64,000 nucleotides of DNA from Candidatus Faecalibacterium gallistercoris (GCA_019116585.1 DXBJ01000029.1:1-64000); one strand, 5' to 3'. Counted from the stretch's first letter, positions 18,011 through 25,764 are shown. A program made the numbers and translations. The notes: generated by a model from the sequence alone, not told the origin.

Positions 18011-20461
18011 ATGACATACGCGCATACCTACAGCGGCACACGCACCCGGGAGCCCTCCCCGCGGGAGCTGGAACATGGCCGCCTGGCCCGCCGGGCCGCT
18101 GCCGGGGGCATCGTCCTGCTGAAGAACACAGGCACCCTGCCGCTGGACCTTTCGGCCCCGGTGGCGCTGTTCGGCAGCGGCGCCAGCCGGACCGTCAAAG
18201 GCGGGATCGGCTCGGGCGACGTCAACAACCGGGCCAACGTCTCCATCTGCCAGGGCATGAAGGATGCGGGGCTCCGCCTGACCAGTGAGAACTGGCTGGA
18301 GGATTACGAAGCCCGCTACCATGCGGCCCGCGCCGCCTGGAAGCAGAAGGTGCTGGAGGCGGCCCGCTGGGTGGAAAACCCCTTTGACGCCTATGCGGCC
18401 AACCCCTTCGTCCTGCCCCAGGGCCGGCCCATCGTGCCCCAGGACGTGCAGGGAGCCGCAGCGGCGATCTATGTCCTGAGCCGCATCGCAGGGGAGGGCA
18501 AGGACCGCCGGCTGGAAAAAGGGGATTACTACCTCAGCGACGGAGAGTGGAACGACCTGCGCACCCTGGACCGTCTGGGTCTGCCCATCGTTCTGCTGAT
18601 TAACGCCGGCGGCCCGGTGGAGCTGACCGATTTGCTGGACGGGGCGGTCCACATCGAGGCGGTGCTGCAGCTGTCCCAGCTGGGGCAGGAGGGCGGCCAC
18701 GCGGTGGCGGACGTACTGCTGGGCAAGGCCACGCCGGAGGGCAAGCTGACCGCCACCTGGGCCCGGCGCTATACCGATTATCCCTGCGCCGAGAGTTTCA
18801 GCTACCTGGACGGCGACCTGGAAAAGGCCGTCTACCGGGAAGGAATCTATGTGGGGTACCGCTACTTTGACAGCTTCGGGGTCCAGCCGCTGTTTCCCTT
18901 TGGCTATGGGCTGTCCTACACCGACTTTGTCCTCCGCTTTGCGGGGCTGCGGACCCGGCCGGACGCCATCGAAGTGGATGTGGAAGTGGAAAATGCGGGC
19001 ATCTGCTTTTCCGGGCGGGAAGTGGCGCAGGTCTACATTTCCTGCCCCCAGAACGGCGGCGCCAAGGAGCTGCGCCGTCTGGCAGGGTTTGCCAAGACGC
19101 GGCTCCTCGCCCCCGAACAGCGCCAGACCCTGACCATCTGCATCCCCCAAAAGCAGCTGGCCACCTTTGCCGCGCAAAAGCAGGGCTGGGTGGTGGAGCA
19201 GGGGCTCTATGGCGTTTGGGTGGGGAACAGCAGCGCGGCGGTGACCCTCTGCGCCCAGATCCGGGTGGAGGCGGATACCCTCATCGAGCAGACCCACCCC
19301 ATCTGCCCCCTGAGCCAGCCGCTGGACGAGCTGGGCGCCGCAGACGCCGCCCAAAAAGAGTCGGCCCACCCTGCGGGGCTGCCGGTCTACGGGTTCTGCC
19401 CCCGGCCCGAGCCCCGGCCCGTCTGCCCCCCTGCGCCCCAGGCGGAAGGCCCGGTGGAACAGCTGATCCCCCTGCTGTACGGCAACATCACCAAGGGCAC
19501 CAGCACCCTGGGCTCGGCGGGGGTCCGTGTGCCCGGGTCGGCGGGCGAGAGCACCGAGGAGCTGGAAGCCAGCCGCGGGGTACCCTCCCTCATCATGGCG
19601 GACGGGCCTGCCGGGCTGCGCCTGCGCCAGAGCTACCAGGTGGACCGGGCCTCCGGCCGGGTCTACGGCGTGGGGGTGCTGGGCTCGCTGGAAAACGGCT
19701 ATCTGGAAGCGCCCCGTGACCACGAAAACGCCGACACCTATTATCAGTTCTGCACGGCTTTCCCGGTGGGGACGGCCCTGGCCCAGACCTGGGACACCGC
19801 TCTGCTGGAAGAGTTTGGCCGGGCCGTCGCCCGTGAGATGGAGGAGTTCGGGGTGGACCTGTGGCTGGCCCCGGGCATGAACATCCAGCGCAACCCGTTG
19901 TGCGGCCGCAACTTTGAATACTATGCAGAGGACCCCCTCCTGTCCGGTGTGTTGGCGGCCGCCGTGACCCGGGGCGTCCAGCACAGCGGCCGGTGCGGGG
20001 TGACTGTGAAGCACTTCGCCTGCAACAACCAGGAGGACAACCGGATGGGGGTGGACGTCCGGATCAGCCAGCGGGCCCTCCGGGAGATCTACCTGCGGGG
20101 TTTTGAGATCGCAGTGAAAACAGCCGCTCCCGCCGCCATCATGTCCTCCTACAACCGGATCAACGGAGTCTACGCCTCCAACAGCCGCGACCTGTGCACC
20201 GTGCTGGCCCGCGAGGAATGGGGCTTTGACGGGGTCATCATGTCGGACTGGAACACCACCGTCCCCGCCGATGGGAGCATCCCCTGGCAATGCGCCGCCG
20301 CCGGCAACGACATCATCATGCCCGGCAACCCGGATGACGACGCCAGCATCCGCAGCGCCTATGCCGCCGGCCGTCTGACCGAACAGGACATCCGCGCCTG
20401 CGCCGGCCGGGTGATCGCCCTGACTGCCCGCCTGCGCGGGCAGGAGAAGCCGGGTCAATAA
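18011..20461 (+). CDS. GH3 beta-glucosidase with swapped domain order
   Basis: An 816-residue cytoplasmic enzyme. The start is ATG 18011 with CGGAGGTCACTT upstream. The domain order is inverted: the alpha/beta sandwich comes first (GGIVLLKNTGTLPLDL, residues 33-48; FGSGASRTVKGGIGSGDVN), then a fibronectin III-like domain, and the (beta/alpha)8 barrel comes last. The nucleophile is Asp746 in GFDGVIMSDWNTT, close to the C-terminus; KHFACNNQEDNRMGVD is the other GH3 signature. It probably removes single glucose units from short beta-glucans brought in by the transporter, beside the two phosphorylases. Confidence 0.92.
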   Translation: MTYAHTYSGTRTREPSPRELEHGRLARRAAAGGIVLLKNTGTLPLDLSAPVALFGSGASRTVKGGIGSGDVNNRANVSICQGMKDAGLRLTSENWLEDYEARYHAARAAWKQKVLEAARWVENPFDAYAANPFVLPQGRPIVPQDVQGAAAAIYVLSRIAGEGKDRRLEKGDYYLSDGEWNDLRTLDRLGLPIVLLINAGGPVELTDLLDGAVHIEAVLQLSQLGQEGGHAVADVLLGKATPEGKLTATWARRYTDYPCAESFSYLDGDLEKAVYREGIYVGYRYFDSFGVQPLFPFGYGLSYTDFVLRFAGLRTRPDAIEVDVEVENAGICFSGREVAQVYISCPQNGGAKELRRLAGFAKTRLLAPEQRQTLTICIPQKQLATFAAQKQGWVVEQGLYGVWVGNSSAAVTLCAQIRVEADTLIEQTHPICPLSQPLDELGAADAAQKESAHPAGLPVYGFCPRPEPRPVCPPAPQAEGPVEQLIPLLYGNITKGTSTLGSAGVRVPGSAGESTEELEASRGVPSLIMADGPAGLRLRQSYQVDRASGRVYGVGVLGSLENGYLEAPRDHENADTYYQFCTAFPVGTALAQTWDTALLEEFGRAVAREMEEFGVDLWLAPGMNIQRNPLCGRNFEYYAEDPLLSGVLAAAVTRGVQHSGRCGVTVKHFACNNQEDNRMGVDVRISQRALREIYLRGFEIAVKTAAPAAIMSSYNRINGVYASNSRDLCTVLAREEWGFDGVIMSDWNTTVPADGSIPWQCAAAGNDIIMPGNPDDDASIRSAYAAGRLTEQDIRACAGRVIALTARLRGQEKPGQ

Positions 20462-20565
20462 AGAGCGGCGCAGCCGGAAAACGCCAGTCAAACCGCGCCG
20501 GGGCTGAAAGCGAAAAAATCCGGAATTTTTCAAGGCCTGCTTGCACAGCGCCGGCAGCAGAAAAC

Positions 20566-20604
20566 AAAAAGGCAGAGCCCCTTCACCGGTGGCTCTGCCT
20601 TTTT
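20566..20604. terminator. Bidirectional terminator, copy 1 of a recurring module
   Basis: A 14-bp stem (AAAAAGGCAGAGCC with GGCTCTGCCTTTTT). The linker after it (ATGCAGTTGTGGTTGTCC) recurs at 30571-30588 as ATGCAGTTGTGACTGTCC after a similar hairpin. The module is thus repeated at the two island edges, with a third weaker copy at 25937-25990. Confidence 0.8.
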
Positions 20605-20636
20605 GTTGCCCTATGCAGTTGTGGTTGTCCTGCGGC

Positions 20637-20742
20637 CGCGGCTCGGCTGCGCAGCAGTACAGGACTCGAACCGGGGCCGCCTCTGCGATGCCCGTGCAAA
20701 ACAAAAACCCGGGGCCTGCGGCCTCGGGTTTTTGTTTTGGTG
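20637..20742. repeat. Direct repeat, left copy (island boundary, tRNA-tail-like)
   Basis: About 105 bp nearly identical to 30777-30881 (one substitution at 20680 and one extra T). It contains a minus-strand terminator (20705-20739) and, on the minus strand, GGTTCGAGTCCTGTAC, which is the T-arm of tRNA-Val. It ends with TTTTGGTGG, the complement of the tRNA's CCA tail. It borders the recombinase gene and is taken as one end of the island. Confidence 0.8.
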
Positions 20743-20743
20743 G

Positions 20744-22204
20744 GCCATTCCCATCAGCGCTCGAACCCAAAACCTCACGAAGGGGGACGGTCTTGGCATT
20801 CTCTTTGAGGTTGAAATTCAGCACCACACGGTCCTCAAAGACATAGACCGAGTTGACAAAGTTGTCGATGATCTGCCGCTGGTACACAGGGCTGTTTGCA
20901 TCTCCCTGCCGGAACCGCTCAAACCAGAACAAAATCTGGTCCCGGCTCAGAGCTGGCCGCTGCAGTTCTTCTTCCAGGATGCTGGCCTTGAGAGCGTCCC
21001 TGCGGGTTTCCAGCTCGTCCAGACGCTGCTTGGTGGTGGAGGTCAAGATGCCCTGCTCGATGGCCTCCAGCAGGTTGGACAGCCGCTTTTCTGTGTCCCG
21101 AAGCTGCTCCTTCAGCACTGGTAGGCGGGTGCTCTCCCGGCCCTGGGCTTCCAAAATCAAATCGGTCAGGTGTTCGATGACCGGATCGTTCAAAACCAGC
21201 TTGACCGCAGTATCCACCACAAAGCGCTCCAAAGGTTCCTTGCGGATCGCTTTAAGGCTGCAATGTGCCTGCCCCTTGCGCTTGGCCTTGCCGCATTTGT
21301 AGTAATGATAGGTGGTGCCCATGTGGCTGGTGCCGCTCTCGCCGCCCATCAGGGTGCCGCATTTGCCGCAGAATATCTTGGTGGTCAGGAGGTAGTTGAC
21401 CTCCTCTTTGGCCGGGCGGCCATGGGTGATCTTGTTCTTTGTGAAACGTTCCTGCACCCGGTCGAACAGAGCCTGGTCCACAATGGCGGGCACACCACCG
21501 GGGATCACAATGTCCTTGTAGCCGTACTCCCCAATGTAGCGCCGGTTCTTGAAGATTTGGAAGAAACTGTTCTTGACAAATGGTTTCCCGGTGCGGGTGC
21601 GCAGGCCCCGTTCGTTCAGGGAGGCCGCGATCTTTTCGGCAGGTTCGCCGTCGGCATAGCGGGTGAAAATTTCCTGCACAATGGGAGCTGTCTCAGGGTC
21701 GATGTGGTAGAGCCGGTCCTCTTTTCCAATGACGTAGCCCAGCGGCACCACGCCGCCGTTGTACTTGCATTTGAGAGCGTTTTCCCGTTCGCCGCGGGCC
21801 ACCTTGATGGCCAGCTCAGCCGAATAATATTCGGCCATGCCAATGAGCAAGCTCTCGATCATGATGCCCTCAGGGCCGTCCGAGATCGGCTCCATGACCG
21901 AGACAAGGTGGACGCCGCTCTTTTCAAGCTGGCGTTTGTAGTAGACTGCATCGTAACGATTGCGGGCAAAGCGGTCCAGCTTCCAGACCAGGACCGCATC
22001 GAAAATCTTTTTGGCGCTGTCCTGAACCATCCGCTGAAATTCGGGGCGGTCGTCGGTCTTGGCGGAGTAGGCCCGGTCGATGTAAGTGCCCACGACGGTG
22101 ATACCGTTGCGCTCGGCGTAATCTTTGCAGTCCCGCAGCTGGCCTTCAATGGAGGCTTCGCGCTGGCTGTCCGAGGAGTAGCGGGCGTAGATGACGGCGG
22201 TCAT
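20744..22204 (-). CDS. Large serine recombinase without its own stop codon
   Basis: Starts at ATG 22204 with AGAAAGGAAG upstream. The N-terminal resolvase domain has the catalytic Ser in IYARYSSDSQREAS (near residue 11) and LVWKLDRFARNRYD. It is followed by a recombinase domain, a zinc ribbon (CGKCGTLM ... YYKCGKAKRKGQAHC) and a coiled coil (about 345-400). The unique sequence ends at residue ~487 (LREVLGSSADGNG). The frame then enters the border repeat with no stop, and stays open on the minus strand to 18005, antisense to the GH3 gene. An intrinsic terminator lies in the repeat, so the mRNA may end before a stop. Most relatives end within a few dozen residues of this point. Confidence 0.85.
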
Positions 22205-22512
22205 GGCGGGGCTTCCTTTCTGTAAAACAAGCGGATATAGCAAACTTTCGTATAACGTGTATACCATATTTTGCGAGACAAGGCAAGCGTTTCGCTGCAA
22301 ATAGTTGATATATCAATAAATACGCAATGCTTTTTGAAAACCAGAAAGGAAAAGTTTTGAAAAAAGCGATAAGCAAGTATTGACCTGTGGCCACAATTTC
22401 AAAAATTGAAATTGCGTCTCACATTCCAGTCGTACTTGTTGGGGAGTGCCTTCCCCAAACCCTGCGGCGGTGCAGCCGGAAGAATCCAAAGAAACCACGC
22501 AGGGATTTCGTG

Positions 22513-22555
22513 GCACACGACTTTGCTGGCAAAGTCTAGTGTGTTATACCTTTGC
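22513..22555 (+). other. oriT of pMV158 (MOBV) type
   Basis: GCACAC, then the inverted repeat GACTTTGC-TG-GCAAAGTC, then TAGTGTGTTATAC, then CTTTGC, which pairs back with GCAAAG. The nick sequence of pMV158-family plasmids is TAGTGTG/TTA between overlapping inverted repeats, and this matches in order and spacing. The expected nick is between 22543 and 22544 on the plus strand. No relaxase gene is present in the window, so the element would need one supplied in trans. Confidence 0.8.
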
Positions 22556-22751
22556 GAAGTCGAAGGCAACGAGAGCCGGTTCTACGCTTCCTGTTCCAGC
22601 GATTGCAAACCAGCCTTTTTGCCCTCTGCTAAGCAAAGGTATATCACCCTCGTCTTTCGCTCCGATATTTCGTCATATTTGGCGTTTTGCTGAGATTTCC
22701 AATCCGTTCTATTGCACCCTGCCGAAATTGCTTTGCTACCGTAAAAAGTTG

Positions 22752-22781
22752 TTGACATTCTGCGCGAACTCATGATATATT
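22752..22781 (+). promoter_or_regulatory. Strong promoter with no gene behind it
   Basis: TTGACA (22752-22757) and TATATT (22776-22781) are spaced 18 bp apart. Only a 4-6-codon frame follows before a terminator about 140-165 bp on. Confidence 0.7.
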
Positions 22782-22787
22782 TATTAG

Positions 22788-22953
22788 ACCATTGAATATG
22801 GAAAATAAAATTATATAGATATTTTGGCTCGATTCTCAAAGCATTCAGAGCAATCGGAGCAGTTTTAGAACAAATTGAATCGCTACATAAAACGGAACTG
22901 GAGGTCTCCCGAGAAGGGAGAGTTTTTTCGGTCTGTTTGTGTAGCGATTTTTT
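22788..22953 (+). ncRNA. Candidate small RNA of the mobile element
   Basis: A predicted transcript of about 140-165 nt between the promoter above and two nested hairpins. The inner stem (TCTCCC / GGGAGA, 22905-22921) is followed by GTTTTTT. The outer stem (AATCGCTACA / TGTAGCGATT, 22878-22949) is followed by TTTT. No open frame with a ribosome site lies within. A copy-control or regulatory RNA is possible; both ends are inferred. Confidence 0.5.
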
Positions 22954-23104
22954 GCTTCCGTCGCCCTGTTTGCACTTTGAGAACCGAACGATCGTCTGCA
23001 TGGAATATCCGGCCAGGACCTCCCTCAGAACGACCAGGGGGAGCGAGCCGGACAACGCCGCCGGAAGGGGGCAGGAAGCTCATGCGGGGAGAGCGGCAAG
23101 CCTT

Positions 23105-23566
23105 TTATAGGCCCGTATTACCTGTGTCTCCCATCGAACGCAGCTCATCCAGCGCATTGACCGCCGCATGGTTGAGTGCCTCGTTTTCAGGATCGGCAGA
23201 GGCTTTCTTGTTCGTGAGCCGGACTTTACGAATCGCCTTTTCGATCTCTCTGGAAGTATGTCCCGCTTTCAATGCCTGAATCGCAAAACTAGCGATGGTA
23301 ATACAGTCATCCTGGCTGAACTTGTCTTGTATCAGCATTCGCCCAAGCTGCTCCAAGATGCCTTGTTTCCCGCCTGCCGTTTGAGTGGAGGCATCGGAGC
23401 ACCATAGAAGGTCACTGTCTGGAATTTCGGTAGCCGCTACCGAAATTAGATCGACACCTTCATACATGTACACAGCATTGACAGCTTGCCGTCTGCTAGA
23501 AGCGTAAGCCTCGGTAATGTGCGTATCGATTTTCGGCCGGCCCCGGCCTCGCTTGTCCTGTTCCAT
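23105..23566 (-). CDS. 153-aa protein with AT-hook-like N-terminus
   Basis: Not recognised as a named family. The N-terminus MEQDKRGRGRPKID has an AT-hook-type GRGRP core. A 30-residue mixed region follows, and then a helical C-terminal half (ILEQLGRMLIQDKFSQDD; AGHTSREIEKAIRKVRLTNKK) that may be a DNA-binding or oligomerising domain. GAAGGAGGG lies before the ATG at 23566. A 25-bp perfect palindrome lies inside the gene (23423-23447) and its core recurs about 88 bp upstream of the start. This makes an autoregulatory or partition/copy-control DNA-binding protein an attractive guess, not shown. Confidence 0.75.
   Translation of the reverse strand: MEQDKRGRGRPKIDTHITEAYASSRRQAVNAVYMYEGVDLISVAATEIPDSDLLWCSDASTQTAGGKQGILEQLGRMLIQDKFSQDDCITIASFAIQALKAGHTSREIEKAIRKVRLTNKKASADPENEALNHAAVNALDELRSMGDTGNTGL
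23423..23447. repeat. Perfect 25-bp palindrome inside the AT-hook-like gene
   Basis: The arms AATTTCGGTAGC and GCTACCGAAATT surround a single central C. It encodes ISVAATEI in the gene. Its 21-bp core is repeated at 23654-23674. Confidence 0.85.
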
Positions 23567-24025
23567 GATTCCGCCCTCCTTCTACGCTGGGACTTTACTC
23601 TATTGTATCATAAACCTTCATCAAAGCATAGCACTGGAGGGAACTGAAAAGAATTTCGGTAGCCGCTACCGAAAATGCCGCTCAACAGAATATTGTCTAA
23701 TAGGTCCTCTCGTTACGCTACGGGAGGGCCTTGTTTTGTCCAAGAGCGTGGAAATGTGGGCATTTTGGGGCAAATTTCCAACCTCTTGGACATACGGGAG
23801 AGCTCTGGATTTTCTGTTATACTGTCTCCAATGTAAAACTGAATGACCGTCCTCACCGCCCAAACCGCCACGACCTCCACCTGGAGCGAGCGCCCGAAAG
23901 GGATGGCACAGCACCCTCAGAGATGAGTGGTTGCCTGCCAGAAGCGATGAGGGAAACCGGCAAATGATTTGTCCCGGTATACGGCAAAACGCCGGATACC
24001 ATCAACTGCAAAGAAAGAGGTGTCA
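23567..24025. other. Divergent control region between the AT-hook-like and primase-helicase genes
   Basis: 459 bp without a gene. It contains the second palindrome, a hairpin with a weak T-rich tail (23703-23737; arms GGTCCTCTCG and CGGGAGGGCC, then TTGTTTT), and an imperfect inverted repeat near 23750-23780 (GGAAAT / ATTTCC). TATACT at 23829-23834 could be a -10 for the primase-helicase gene, but no good -35 pairs with it. Confidence 0.5.
23654..23674. repeat. Second copy of the palindrome, upstream of the gene
   Basis: The arms TTTCGGTAGC and GCTACCGAAA surround a central C, identical in the core to 23425-23445 and 229 bp away. It lies about 88 bp before the AT-hook-like gene's start, in the gap shared with the divergent primase-helicase gene. 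This is a good operator or centromere candidate. Confidence 0.85.
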
Positions 24026-25342
24026 ATGAAATACGAAAAGCCCTACAACTCCGCATGGCCTGATTGGTACGATGGCAAGAAGATCAATGAGGTCCAGTTC
24101 TGCTACGACTTTTTGAAATTCCATCCACTCAAGTGCATCGCTGGTCGGTTTTACACGCCGGACGGCCCTGTAGAGAACGAAGCCGAAATCAAACAAAAGG
24201 TCCTGTTGGAGATCGAAAGCTATGTGACCAGCGGGCTTTCCAAGAAGGTGAGCAACATCTTGGAAAGCCTGCGGCTGCTGGCCTATGCCGCTCCTATGGA
24301 AATCGAGGCCGACCGTATTCACTTGCAAAACGGAGTCTATCATCTGGCCGATGGAACCTTTCAGGAGAACAAGATGTTTTGCCGCAACCGTTTGCCTGTC
24401 GCCTATAACGCCCAGGCCGCTGCTCCCGAACGCTGGCTGACCTTTCTCGGCGACCTGCTTGATGCTGAGGACATCCCCACCCTGCAGGAGTACTTGGGCT
24501 ACTGTCTCATCCCCAGCACCAAAGGTCAGCGGATGATGCTCATCATCGGCAAGGGCGGGGAGGGCAAGTCTCGCATTGGCCTGGTGCTCAAAAAGTTGAT
24601 GGGCGACGCTGTCAGCAACGGCAGTATCCAGAAAATTGAGACCAGCCGTTTCGCCCGCGCCGACCTGGAACATCGCCTGCTGATGGTAGACGACGACACG
24701 GACATGAACGCACTTCCCAAGACCAATTACCTCAAGTCCATCGTGACCGCTGAGGCCAAGATGGACGTAGAGCGCAAGGGCATCCAAAGCTATCAGAGCG
24801 ACATCTATGCACGTTTCCTCGGCTTCGGCAACGGCGCGTTGACTTCCCTGTACGACCACTCGGACGGCTTCTGGCGGCGGCAGCTTATCCTAACCACAAA
24901 AGAACGTCCAGCCGACCGGGAGGACGACCCCTTCCTGATCGAAAAGCTCTGTGAGGAACTGGAAGGCATCCTTCTCTGGTGCCTGAAGGGATTGACCCGG
25001 CTGCTGCGGAACAACTACAAGTTTACGGTCAGCGCCCGCGCTGCCGGCAATCTGGACACCGTCAAACGCAGCAGCAACAATGTCCTGGATTTTCTGGAAT
25101 CGGAGGGCTACTTCCGCTTCAAAGCCGACGCTGAGGTCAGCTCCAAGTGCCTCTATGAAGTCTACAAGGTCTGGTGTGACGACAACGCCTGCCGTCCGGT
25201 GTCACCCAACCGGCTCAGCACCGAACTGAACCAGCAAAGCCTCCGTTATAACCTGGAGGCCACCAACAACATCTACTTGCCAGGCGGCCGCCGGGTGCGC
25301 GGGTTTGTCGGCATCGAGGCGCTCATTCACCCCTGCCAATAA
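24026..25342 (+). CDS. D5-like primase-helicase (P4-type ATPase domain)
   Basis: 438 residues, starting at ATG 24026 with AAAGAGGTGTCA upstream. It has an N-terminal ~130-residue D5-N-like region (LLAYAAPMEIEADRIHLQNGVYHLADG). A superfamily 3 helicase core follows, with Walker A GKGGEGKSRIG (about 180-190), Walker B-like LLMVDDDTD (about 222-230), and the SF3 C motif region (YARFLGFGNG). The C-terminal winged-helix part (FLESEGYFRFKADAEVSSKCLYEVYKVW) fits the family. Such proteins start replication of phages, phage-like islands and integrative elements. It lacks an obvious N-terminal primase (Toprim/AEP) domain. Confidence 0.85.
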   Translation: MKYEKPYNSAWPDWYDGKKINEVQFCYDFLKFHPLKCIAGRFYTPDGPVENEAEIKQKVLLEIESYVTSGLSKKVSNILESLRLLAYAAPMEIEADRIHLQNGVYHLADGTFQENKMFCRNRLPVAYNAQAAAPERWLTFLGDLLDAEDIPTLQEYLGYCLIPSTKGQRMMLIIGKGGEGKSRIGLVLKKLMGDAVSNGSIQKIETSRFARADLEHRLLMVDDDTDMNALPKTNYLKSIVTAEAKMDVERKGIQSYQSDIYARFLGFGNGALTSLYDHSDGFWRRQLILTTKERPADREDDPFLIEKLCEELEGILLWCLKGLTRLLRNNYKFTVSARAAGNLDTVKRSSNNVLDFLESEGYFRFKADAEVSSKCLYEVYKVWCDDNACRPVSPNRLSTELNQQSLRYNLEATNNIYLPGGRRVRGFVGIEALIHPCQ

Positions 25343-25367
25343 TATAAACTTTTATAAGCTGAGTGCC

Positions 25368-25474
25368 GTACAGCCTGTACGTACTGTACACTGTACGGCG
25401 GCCAAGAAAACCGTTTTTTGAAAACAACGTATCATCACTGAACAATAAAATATCGTACACCGTACAACTCGTAC
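25368..25474. repeat. GTAC-rich repeat cluster, candidate replication origin
   Basis: Eight GTAC tetramers in two groups (25368-25396, five; 25455-25474, three), mostly as (C)TGTAC or CGTAC, in an AT-rich gap right after the primase-helicase gene. Iteron-like binding sites or an origin for the helicase would look like this. The spacings are irregular (9, 4, 5 and 7 bp; then 7 and 9 bp). Confidence 0.5.
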
Positions 25475-25544
25475 AGCCCCTATCTTCATTGAACGCAATT
25501 TTTGAATTAGTATACAACGCTTAAAAGAATTGAGGTGAAATTTT

Positions 25545-25685
25545 ATGAATCACATCTTCCCCAACATGACATGGAGGACAGTACTTGACCAGAAAGAAGG
25601 ATGTAGAGAAAGAATACGGCCTGCCTGCAGGCTCTCTCGAATGTCTGGCCCGGACATTTCTGCCCGGGATCCAGGCATTTTTTGA
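25545..25685 (+). CDS. Short overlapping frame, 46 aa (uncertain)
   Basis: It starts MNHIFPNMTWRTVLDQKEG, with GAGGTG 8 bp upstream of the ATG, and overlaps the better-supported TTG-start frame at 25585 in another register. The later part is Arg/Ser/Pro-rich and unlike a folded protein. It may be a short leader whose translation feeds the downstream frame, or a chance frame. Confidence 0.3.
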   Translation: MNHIFPNMTWRTVLDQKEGCRERIRPACRLSRMSGPDISARDPGIF

Positions 25686-25764
25686 AATTGAGGAAAATCA
25701 AAGGGCTTTTGAGGCTTGGCTTGCACGACGCCCGCAGGATCCAAAAGAAGAAAAGGCTGCCTAG
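25585..25764 (+). CDS. 59-aa acidic helical protein with TTG start
   Basis: The start is TTG 25585 with TGGAGGA 7-8 bp upstream. The protein starts MTRKKDVEKEYGLPAGSLE and continues CLARTFLPGIQAFFE, IEENQRAFEAWLARR: a compact helical protein. Similar short 'LARxFLPxIQAFFE...EEW' proteins sit behind replication genes in Clostridial elements (from memory; not checked). Its stop codon TAG is made of the first bases of the MITE-like repeat at 25763. Confidence 0.6.
   Translation: MTRKKDVEKEYGLPAGSLECLARTFLPGIQAFFEIEENQRAFEAWLARRPQDPKEEKAA

Larger units (their letters stand above)
22205..23104. other. Non-coding block: oriT-like region and possible small RNA
   Basis: 900 bp with no convincing protein gene. 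It holds a 9-bp inverted repeat (22394-22414, CAATTTCAA / TTGAAATTG), a short hairpin (22438-22457), the MOBV-type oriT (22513-22555), a promoter (22752-22781) and a nested hairpin terminator (22878-22953). Open frames on either strand have no ribosome sites or recognisable protein features. Confidence 0.7.

Noticed and set aside
20650-20700. A second tRNA at the left border repeat
   Set aside because: Only a T-arm-like stretch is present. There is no acceptor stem, D arm or anticodon stem on either strand.
18005-22300. A single 1431-codon minus-strand frame
   Set aside because: Only about 487 codons are recombinase. The rest crosses a terminator and runs antisense to a clear GH3 gene whose codon use is normal, an effect of high GC with few stops.
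22400-22750. A relaxase gene remnant after the oriT
   Set aside because: No frame in either direction shows relaxase motifs (such as the MOBV N-terminal His motifs). The open stretches are short and without starts.
22875-23279. A 134-aa plus-strand gene in the non-coding block
   Set aside because: It overlaps the hairpin terminators and the antisense of the AT-hook-like gene and has a low-complexity Arg/Ser/Pro composition with no ribosome site.
25368-25474. A CRISPR array in the GTAC-rich cluster
   Set aside because: Repeats are only 4-6 bp with irregular short gaps. No cas genes are present anywhere in the window.
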